From: Cytophagales bacterium
GTDB lineage: Bacteria; Bacteroidota; Bacteroidia; Cytophagales; Cyclobacteriaceae
Direction of reading: 5' to 3'
Assembly: GCA_003537495.1 (NCBI GenBank)
Contig: DPSB01000247.1
Coordinates: 1 to 6,088 of the forward strand
Length of the DNA stretch: 6,088 nt
Both the position numbers and the translations under genes were made by a program. Under the pieces are notes generated by a model. That model saw only the letters and a program-made list of their open reading frames with translations. It searched no databases and was not told where the DNA came from. Of the stretch, positions 1 through 3,994 are shown piece after piece. Numbering within the stretch: position 1 is the stretch's first letter; each line of letters opens with the position of its first letter.

Positions 1-522
1 AAGAATGGCATCGGAATAAAGCGGGAAAAATTTTAAAATAGCTTTTTGAGTAATCTGTAAGGTCAGCCATTCTTTTGCCAATTTGCTACGCTCTATTAGC
101 TCTACAAATTCAGGATCGTCCCCCAGATAACCAGAATAGATCTGAGCACCATGAACAAGGGATTCATCGGGTGCCAGAAAGTATTTGCTCAGAAACCTGA
201 TTTGCGAACCTCCATAAGCAAGTTTCGACTTCGCCATCCTGATCCCTAATGTCTCGCCTAGACGGTTTAGCAGGAATTCCGTGATCGATTCAATCGGATA
301 CCATTTGTGACCAGTTTTAGCGATGAAGGCTGGCCACTTATGGCGATGACGCTTTGCGCCGTGACCAAATTCATAATGCCTGATAAACTTCTTGGGAGCA
401 TCGCCTGATACCGCCTGATCGGTGACAAAGTATTCATGTTTTTTTAGCACCTCTATTGAGCCTAACGAAGGACGGAACCCCGTATGTCTTTCTATTTTGT
501 CTGGCGTCAAATGAAGACTCAT
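1..522 (-). CDS. Probable HipA-like kinase, N-terminal 174 aa (3' end outside window)
   Basis: An open frame runs from an ATG at 522 leftwards off the window edge, giving 174 residues without a stop. After a basic N-terminal part (HGAKRHRHKWP around residues 54-64) comes a strand with a lysine (FIAKTG, 66-71), then the pattern WYPIESITEFLLNRLGE (74-90), a GIRMAKSKL strand (93-101), IRFLSKYFL (108-116) and SLVHGAQIYSGYL (121-133). This order of lysine strand, Glu-rich helix, 'Gi-mA--kL' strand and 'RFLSkYF' resembles the N-lobe of HipA-type Ser/Thr kinases, the toxin component of HipBA systems; the similarity is from memory of the family. The catalytic lobe lies beyond the window, so activity cannot be judged. 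AAAAAGG directly abuts the ATG. No hipB-like gene lies immediately upstream; the nearest XRE gene is at 2430-2666. It could instead be an unrelated Bacteroidota hypothetical. Confidence 0.55.
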   Translation of the reverse strand, partial: MSLHLTPDKIERHTGFRPSLGSIEVLKKHEYFVTDQAVSGDAPKKFIRHYEFGHGAKRHRHKWPAFIAKTGHKWYPIESITEFLLNRLGETLGIRMAKSKLAYGGSQIRFLSKYFLAPDESLVHGAQIYSGYLGDDPEFVELIERSKLAKEWLTLQITQKAILKFFPLYSDAIL

Positions 523-542
523 CCTTTTTGAAAAATTTTATG

Positions 543-556
543 CTGCTAATTAGCAG
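543..556. promoter_or_regulatory. Perfect 14-bp palindrome upstream of the HipA-like gene, candidate operator
   Basis: CTGCTAATTAGCAG is identical to its reverse complement and ends 20 bp upstream of the ATG at 522, where an operator overlapping promoter or leader would sit. HipBA-type operons are commonly autoregulated through palindromic operators; that this one is such an operator is inference. There is no T-run and no loop, so it is better read as a dimer binding site than as a terminator. Confidence 0.4.
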
Positions 557-732
557 ATATTTCCTTGTATAATAAATGCGTAACGGGTTTTTTTACTTGA
601 CGCGATATTCGGATTTGACGTTTTATCAAACACTTCCTGCCACCCCATTTTCATCCTCAAATTTTTGACGCTAATTGAAAAAGCTTCTTCCCGAATTCCG
701 TCCACCTTTCAGGATCTAAAAATGATCATCAA

Positions 733-1560
733 CTACCCGGTTGCAATCTTCATCACGTGTTCGTTCAGCGTACTACTGAGTAACTCAGCATCATAATGCG
801 CCTCATTGTTAGCGTGCTGAACGGCCCCAATGAACTCTTTAGCCACATGATAATTCCAATATAGGTTTTTGACTAATGGCATGTCCAGGTAACCGATGGT
901 AGTTAAATACAATACCAACCGTTCACGTTTTAAAAGCTGGTTGTGAAAATACGGGGTAAACCAATCTTGCATTCCACTACCACGCTTTTTATCAATCAGG
1001 TATAATACATTGTACGCATGTTGTACAAAGTTTTTGATGGTGTAAAATTCATCTCTGTCCTTAATGGTAGAATGAAACGTTTTGTGTATATAGTTTGCAA
1101 ACTCTTTTGTGGCCTCTGCCTTGCTAATACCAACGCGCTCCAATTGCTGTTGATGAAAGATTCTAAATGTAGTAATGTAATTTTCATAACACTTTAATAT
1201 GGCTGATTGAACCTCAGGCTGATTCTTATACCTGACAAATGCCTCCACAACATTAAACACAAAGGTATTGCTGGTTTGCTCAATCAAAATTTCTTTTTGT
1301 TCATTCAATGCCCTGCTGGTATCCTCTTGCGCTTGGGCTGTCTTCTTGAGTTCATCCACCTGTAGTCTATACTCTCGCATTTGATAAATCAGAGCCGCAA
1401 CAAAAAGAAAGACGCCAGCCAGTGAGAACAATGAACTGATATGCTCAGGCCCAACGTACGCTTGGGGCAATATCCCCAAGTTGACAAATGGATAGACCAA
1501 ACCGATAACAACAAAAAAGGCAGCAGCAATGAGTAGAATCCTTTCAGTGATTTTGAACAT
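733..1560 (-). CDS. Two-TM, coiled-coil protein resembling putative phage abortive infection (PutAbiC-type) proteins
   Basis: A 275-residue protein read from ATG 1560 to a TAG at 733. Two hydrophobic segments (about residues 8-31 and 41-60) form a short membrane hairpin. A charged, Glu/Gln/Lys-rich helix follows (about 61-96, coiled-coil-like), then a mainly helical soluble domain. In that domain, NFVQHAYNVLYLID (177-190), followed by an aromatic segment and LLKRERLVLYLTTIG (about 209-223), resembles the 'YFR-lY-il-fId ... aqLs--El-lL-yN' layout of PutAbiC-type abortive infection proteins. The two-TM plus coiled-coil N-terminus is also usual there. This is family recall and could be only architectural similarity. 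It shares the strand of the HipA-like gene, 210 bp away, which fits a defence or stress neighbourhood. The ATG has no Shine-Dalgarno, as usual in Bacteroidota. No enzyme motif is visible. Confidence 0.6.
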   Translation of the reverse strand: MFKITERILLIAAAFFVVIGLVYPFVNLGILPQAYVGPEHISSLFSLAGVFLFVAALIYQMREYRLQVDELKKTAQAQEDTSRALNEQKEILIEQTSNTFVFNVVEAFVRYKNQPEVQSAILKCYENYITTFRIFHQQQLERVGISKAEATKEFANYIHKTFHSTIKDRDEFYTIKNFVQHAYNVLYLIDKKRGSGMQDWFTPYFHNQLLKRERLVLYLTTIGYLDMPLVKNLYWNYHVAKEFIGAVQHANNEAHYDAELLSSTLNEHVMKIATG

Positions 1561-1689
1561 GACGTTTGAATTATTTTCACCTTAAGTTAAAAGATTATTG
1601 CGAGGTCTTGTCACTTGTTTTAGCACTACTTTGCTCAAAACACCCTGCTTCGCATAAACGCTCCTAAAAATCGACTATGTCTTTTGACG

Positions 1690-1830
1690 AGAAACCATCC
1701 AAACTTCATTCAGCACCTCCAGTGCGCTGGCGGGGCAGAAGAGCGGGGGGTGTGATGGCAGGCGGGAGGACGCAATTTTCTGCCTAGATTTTTTGGTTCC
1801 TTTTTGTAGCAATGACAAAAAGGGACAACT
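1690..1830. other. GC-rich block with hairpins in an otherwise AT-rich gap
   Basis: The 458-bp gap 1561-2018 contains an abrupt GC-rich stretch: 46 of 63 bases (73%) between 1711 and 1773 are G or C, with G-runs at 1732-1735, 1745-1750 and 1764-1766 on the plus strand. It carries a near-palindrome at 1719-1730 (CCAGTGCGCTGG), 7-bp inverted arms at 1734-1740 and 1778-1784, and a 12-bp hairpin with one G-T pair (arms 1796-1807 and 1815-1826, 7-nt loop). It looks like an interspersed intergenic repeat or remnant of a mobile unit, and it sits where the 5' part of the neighbouring pseudogene should be. The minus-strand frame across it is Arg/Cys/Ser-rich and looks non-coding. The rest of the gap (1561-1690) shows nothing I can name. 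Confidence 0.4.
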
Positions 1831-1867
1831 TCTATACCTTAATCGATCACGCATCATACATCTGGAA

Positions 1868-1942
1868 CACAAAATCGAAGCGGTACACCTTAATGCCCTC
1901 AACAAATTTTTAAGTAGAATTGAGCTTGGAGATTTGGAGTAG
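1868..1942 (+). pseudogene. 3' remnant of a copy of the adjacent 80-aa gene
   Basis: These 25 codons, ending in TAG, match the last 25 codons of the intact gene at 2187-2261 at 66 of 75 positions (88%), an offset of 319 bp. The nine differences include four synonymous changes and otherwise mild replacements (H/N, N/S, S/N, E/D), suggesting divergence under selection before decay. Upstream, a weaker resemblance (around 1846-1867) is out of register because of extra bases, and the region corresponding to the first half of the gene is not recognisable. There is no start codon in a matching context, so this is a broken duplicate. Confidence 0.75.
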
Positions 1943-1957
1943 TTAATAAAGATGAGC

Positions 1958-1975
1958 AGTTAACAATTGTTAACT
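1958..1975. repeat. Perfect 18-bp palindrome after the gene remnant
   Basis: AGTTAACAATTGTTAACT is a perfect palindrome 15 bp after the remnant's stop codon. A second possible pairing exists between 1938-1946 and 1970-1978 (AGTAGTTAA with TTAACTACT), using the stop-codon region. A degraded version lies at the equivalent place after the intact gene (2281-2294), so the palindrome was part of the duplicated unit. It may be an operator or a weak terminator-like 3' element; there is no T-run. Confidence 0.5.
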
Positions 1976-2018
1976 ACTTATTTAAAAATCAAAATCGTAA
2001 TAAACCTAAACTGAACCT

Positions 2019-2261
2019 GTGACCACCACTGAATTCAACATCCTTCCCCTTCACCACCAGGCGCCCATTGTCTGGCAAGAAGGTAAGTTCATGGAAACAA
2101 TTTCATATTATGGCTACCAGGTGAACTTGTACGCCCTATTTGATTTTTTTGTGGAGGTATATTATTCAGAGCACCAAAACGCTATCCACAAAATCGAAGC
2201 TGTAAACCTCAGTGCCCTCAACAAATTTTTAAACAGAATTGATCTCGGGGATTTGGAGTAG
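2019..2261 (+). CDS. Small conserved-type hypothetical protein, 80 aa
   Basis: An 80-residue acidic soluble protein with no TM or signal peptide. It contains VWQEGKFM (18-25), VNLYALFDFFVEVYYSEHQN (35-54) and a C-terminal ALNKFLNRIDLGDLE. This 'W-eGkfl ... v-LY-l--FfVEV-Y ... I--i-a--l--Ln-fL--idl-dL' pattern is one I associate with small hypothetical proteins scattered in Bacteroidota genomes; no function is known to me. An in-frame TAA at 2007-2009 limits the start to GTG 2019 or ATG 2091. GTG is chosen because the conserved-looking VWQEGKFM would otherwise be lost. A decayed copy of its 3' end lies 319 bp upstream, and 88% identity to that copy supports it being a true gene. Confidence 0.65.
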   Translation: MTTTEFNILPLHHQAPIVWQEGKFMETISYYGYQVNLYALFDFFVEVYYSEHQNAIHKIEAVNLSALNKFLNRIDLGDLE

Positions 2262-2280
2262 TTAACAAATGTGAAGCCGT

Positions 2281-2294
2281 TTAACAATTGTTGA
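2281..2294. repeat. Imperfect copy of the duplicated palindrome
   Basis: TTAACAATTGTTGA lies 20 bp after the stop of the 80-aa gene and keeps a perfect 10-bp core (AACAATTGTT). It matches the 18-bp palindrome at 1958-1975 in sequence and relative position, extending the duplication beyond the coding part. Confidence 0.45.
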
Positions 2295-2429
2295 TTTAAC
2301 TTAGAAGTATCCGAGTTTACAAGGTCATACCACTACTCAAGGTGCATCACTGGGTAATTTCCAAAGGATTAAGTGCAATGGCAAGCCTGCTTAAAATATC
2401 AAAAAAGGGAGGCACTAATTAGATTAAGA

Positions 2430-2666
2430 TTACTTAATAGGATTCTTGGGCATGAAATCTTTTGGGGAGCAACCCATCTCAATTGCTAATTGGTTAAGAT
2501 GGTCTAAATTGTACGCACTGTCAAAATTAGGACTCTCAACTTGGCCAATGAAACCCCGTGATACGTTGAGAAACATTGCAAGATCATCTGGAGTGTATCC
2601 CTTTTCAGTTCGCACTCTTTTTACTTCATCGATTACAGCTAATTCAAATTGAGATTTCTTTGCCAC
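2430..2666 (-). CDS. XRE-family helix-turn-helix regulator, 78 aa
   Basis: A compact single-domain DNA-binding protein: helix KSQFELAVIDEVKRVRTEKG (4-23), HTH region TPDDLAMFLNVSRGFIGQVES (25-45), then the helical NLDHLNQLAIEMGCSPKDFMP (53-73). The 'L---L-vSrGFIGqVES' recognition helix and the 'HLNqLA---GCSPkDF-P' tail are typical of the small Cro/C1-like proteins common in Bacteroidota. The start is GTG at 2666: the upstream frame stays open to a TAA at 2742-2744 but contains no ATG. An inverted repeat covers the start codon and repeated GCTTA/TAAGC motifs lie upstream, both compatible with autoregulation. Such proteins are often antitoxins or local repressors. Candidate partners here are the same-strand HipA-like and AbiC-like genes, but neither is adjacent. 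Confidence 0.85.
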   Translation of the reverse strand: MAKKSQFELAVIDEVKRVRTEKGYTPDDLAMFLNVSRGFIGQVESPNFDSAYNLDHLNQLAIEMGCSPKDFMPKNPIK

Positions 2667-2678
2667 GCTTTGGCAAAG
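2658..2678. promoter_or_regulatory. Inverted repeat covering the XRE start codon
   Basis: CTTTGCCA (2658-2665) and TGGCAAAG (2671-2678) are perfect 8-bp inverted arms with a 5-bp spacer, spanning the GTG start at 2666. It could be an operator bound by the XRE dimer or a hairpin that limits translation. The sequence shows the symmetry; the role is inference. Confidence 0.4.
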
Positions 2679-2701
2679 TCGAGAAACATGAGTATTATTA
2701 C

Positions 2702-2752
2702 GCTTAGTTATAGCTAAGCAAATAAGCTGATGGTTAGTTGCTTATGCTTAAG
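2702..2752. promoter_or_regulatory. Cluster of GCTTA/TAAGC motifs upstream of XRE
   Basis: The pentamer GCTTA or its complement occurs five times in about 50 bp: 2702-2706, 2715-2719, 2723-2727, 2740-2744 and 2746-2750. GCTTAG/CTAAGC (2702-2707 and 2714-2719) forms one dyad, and 2715-2727 is complementary to 2740-2750 apart from two unpaired bases. This is the divergent control region between XRE and the sigma-factor leader, so it is a reasonable place for operator sites. Confidence 0.35.
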
Positions 2753-2766
2753 ACATTGTATTTTTA

Positions 2767-2790
2767 GCAAATACCTGTAAAGGCATTTGC
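2767..2790 (+). promoter_or_regulatory. Small hairpin capped by a GNRA-type tetraloop
   Basis: GCAAATACCT (2767-2776) pairs with AGGCATTTGC (2781-2790) with one A/C mismatch, closing a GTAA loop (GUAA in RNA, a GNRA tetraloop). GNRA loops are a hallmark of folded RNA, and the loop has this form only on the plus strand. It abuts the long hairpin that starts at 2791, suggesting the first domain of a structured leader or small RNA. Confidence 0.45.
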
Positions 2791-2921
2791 ACTTAAACCC
2801 TCGTCTTAGAAAACTGGAATTTTCAAAGCGATCACGAGGCAATAAGTGTGGTGCTCACGTCATTGGCGTGGGCCCGCTTATTCGTGATCAAAGGTATTCC
2901 AGTACCTCTAAGACGATAAGT
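2791..2921 (+). ncRNA. Long imperfect hairpin, candidate structured leader RNA of the sigma-factor gene
   Basis: Paired blocks in order: ACTTA 2791-2795 with 2917-2921; TCGTCTTAGA 2801-2810 with 2907-2916; ACTGGAAT 2813-2820 with 2896-2903; GATCACGA 2830-2837 with 2882-2889; ATAAG 2842-2846 with 2877-2881; GCTCACG 2853-2859 with 2867-2873 (one U-G pair), leaving a 7-nt loop. Small bulges and one larger internal loop separate them. The U-G pair is allowed only on the plus strand, pointing to an RNA read towards the sigma factor. I do not recognise a named RNA family. Alternatives are a 6S-like RNA or a MITE-like palindromic insertion. Its right half also forms the competing terminator at 2864-2944. 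Confidence 0.5.
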
Positions 2922-2944
2922 TGGGTTCCACGCCATATTTTTTT
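2864..2944 (+). terminator. Candidate intrinsic terminator/attenuator ahead of the sigma-factor gene
   Basis: TGGCGTGG (2864-2871) pairs with CCACGCCA (2928-2935). The stem continues through a G-U pair (2872 with 2927), a bulged T2926 and CCC 2873-2875 with GGG 2923-2925. Inside, CTTA 2877-2880 pairs with 2917-2920, TCGT 2882-2885 with 2913-2916, and AGGTA 2892-2896 with TACCT 2903-2907. The stem is followed by T2936, A2937 and seven T at 2938-2944. This stem uses bases that the long hairpin 2791-2921 also needs, so the two folds exclude each other, as in transcription attenuators. The T-run ends 46 nt before the sigma-factor ATG. It could instead simply end a separate small RNA. Confidence 0.5.
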
Positions 2945-2989
2945 ACCTTGTGTGGTGCCCTTCTTGCTTGACTTTAAAACAAACACGGC

Positions 2990-3553
2990 ATGGGCGAACT
3001 AAAACTACATTCCGATGAACAACTCCTCACCGCCCTGGTGGCCGGAGACAAAGTGGCCTTTCGCACCATCTACATGACCTATGCCCGCACATTGTACAAC
3101 TACACCCGCAAAAATATTGGTGTAAAAGAAGATTGCGAGGAAATAGTACAAGAGGTATTTGAATCGTTATGGGCCCGCCACGAAGAGCTTGGTGCCGTAC
3201 GCGCATTGGATGCGTATTTGTTTAGGATGGTGCGCTACAAAATCATCCGGTATTTTCAGCATGCAAAAGTAAAACGCAAATACCAGGATCATTACCGCCT
3301 CTTCGAGGCCGTGTTTGAAACCATGGAAACAGAAGAACGCGATCCCGTAAGGATTCAGCAATTAATTGAAACCTCCCTGGCGGAGTTGCCGGAGCGTTGC
3401 CGCATGGCCATTAACCTGCGCATCAAAGAAAATCTCTCCAATGCAGACATCGCCCTGCGCATGAACATCTCCAAGCCTGCGGTAAAAAATTACATCGTCA
3501 CCGCCATCGCCCACCTGCGCACCACCTTTCAACGCTCCTACAAACTGGGGTAA
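2990..3553 (+). CDS. ECF-subfamily RNA polymerase sigma factor (FecI-like, Bacteroidota type)
   Basis: This 187-residue protein directs core RNA polymerase to a specific promoter set. Region 2 spans about residues 12-95: the core-binding segment AFRTIYMTYARTLYNYTRKN (23-42), the signature DCEEIVQEVFESLW (48-61) and the -10 contact region ALDAYLFRMVRYKIIRYFQ (72-90). After a variable linker, region 4 has LPERCRMAINLRIKENLSNADIA (133-155) and the recognition helix SKPAVKNYIVTAIAHLR (161-177). Length and order are normal for the family. An in-frame TAA at 2975-2977 makes ATG 2990 the only reasonable start. In this phylum such sigmas are usually followed by a FecR-type anti-sigma and SusC/D genes; here none follows before a 440-bp gap and a convergent gene, so it is an orphan in this window. 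The leader upstream may control it by attenuation. Confidence 0.93.
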   Translation: MGELKLHSDEQLLTALVAGDKVAFRTIYMTYARTLYNYTRKNIGVKEDCEEIVQEVFESLWARHEELGAVRALDAYLFRMVRYKIIRYFQHAKVKRKYQDHYRLFEAVFETMETEERDPVRIQQLIETSLAELPERCRMAINLRIKENLSNADIALRMNISKPAVKNYIVTAIAHLRTTFQRSYKLG

Positions 3554-3628
3554 CAAATAAAATTTTGTGCCTCGTTTTCACTTCCAGAAATCACTGGAAA
3601 TCTTAGATTTGGCTTTGAACAATAAGGG

Positions 3629-3655
3629 TATATAAGCCACTACGTGGCTTATATA
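3629..3655. repeat. Perfect 12-bp inverted repeat with 3-nt loop
   Basis: TATATAAGCCAC (3629-3640) and GTGGCTTATATA (3644-3655) are exact inverted arms around TAC, 76 bp after the sigma-factor stop. It could act as a 3' stem-loop or terminator for the sigma-factor transcript, but no T-run follows on either strand, so a protein-binding palindrome or repeat-element role is equally possible. Confidence 0.5.
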
Positions 3656-3792
3656 AGGATGTTGGCATTAATAAGGCCCGGACAATTTGGTCATCTAACG
3701 GGTGACACTCTACTAATAAAGATTTTCCACAGGGACAAGTGAACGGCTTCGCAGACAACTTAGACTTTGAAAAAATTAAAACTTAGGACAGG

Positions 3793-3829
3793 TTAAAAAT
3801 TAATGCAGCCTACACTCCGCATTTTTTAA
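3793..3829. terminator. Weak bidirectional terminator-like hairpin
   Basis: TTAAAA 3793-3798 pairs with TTTTAA 3824-3829, and AATGC 3802-3806 with GCATT 3819-3823, with a 3-nt bulge and a 12-nt loop. The A/T runs lie in the stem, so either strand presents a U-tract after the GC part. It is downstream of both convergent genes. The GC core is short, hence low confidence. Confidence 0.25.
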
Positions 3830-3856
3830 AGGATTGTGCTTCGACTTGCCCCTCTC

Positions 3857-3919
3857 ATTTGGCACATACCATAGCCGCTCAAACCTACCGCGACACCAAA
3901 GCTATGGCAAGAGCCAAAT
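3857..3919. repeat. Nested inverted repeat with symmetric 5x5 internal loop
   Basis: ATTTGGC (3857-3863) pairs with GCCAAAT (3913-3919) and CCATAGC (3869-3875) with GCTATGG (3901-3907). The two stems are separated by exactly five unpaired bases on each side and enclose a 25-nt loop. The loop end is more GC-rich than its surroundings. It may be a folded 3' RNA element or a copy of a genome repeat; an integron attC was considered and does not fit the core-site pattern. Confidence 0.45.
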
Positions 3920-3994
3920 CCCCACCGCACCACAGGTACTAAGAAAATTTTACTAAAGATTGCAAACGCAAGCTTGACCTATAAATTGATGTTA

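Larger units (their letters stand above)
3554..3994. other. 441-bp non-coding gap between convergent genes, rich in small inverted repeats
   Basis: No frame here looks coding. Besides the two larger repeats listed separately there are small dyads at 3582-3599 (TTCCAG/CTGGAA), 3598-3610 (AAATC/GATTT) and 3690-3706 (GTCATC/GGTGAC, one G-T pair). The right part (about 3841-3940) is richer in G+C than the left and contains the nested repeat at 3857-3919. The region separates the convergent sigma-factor and membrane-regulator genes, where transcription termination from both sides is expected. Confidence 0.5.

Noticed and set aside
588..594. T7 run as a terminator
   Set aside because: No stable GC-rich stem precedes it on the plus strand and no plus-strand gene lies upstream.
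1675..1905. 76-codon minus-strand frame in the GC-rich block
   Set aside because: Arg/Ser/Cys/Pro-rich translation without domain pattern, overlapping repeat-like DNA and the antisense of the gene remnant.
2791..2921. 6S RNA
   Set aside because: A long bulged hairpin is 6S-like, but it lacks a clear large central open bubble, is shorter than typical, and overlaps a terminator fold next to a sigma gene; kept only as an alternative.
2787..3002. 71-codon plus-strand frame across the sigma-factor leader
   Set aside because: It lies over the inverted-repeat structure, has an unremarkable basic composition and overlaps the sigma-factor start; the base-pairing explains the sequence better.
3857..3919. 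Integron attC site
   Set aside because: The arms ATTTGGC/GCCAAAT do not fit the RYYYAAC/GTTRRRY core sites and no cassette or integrase is visible.
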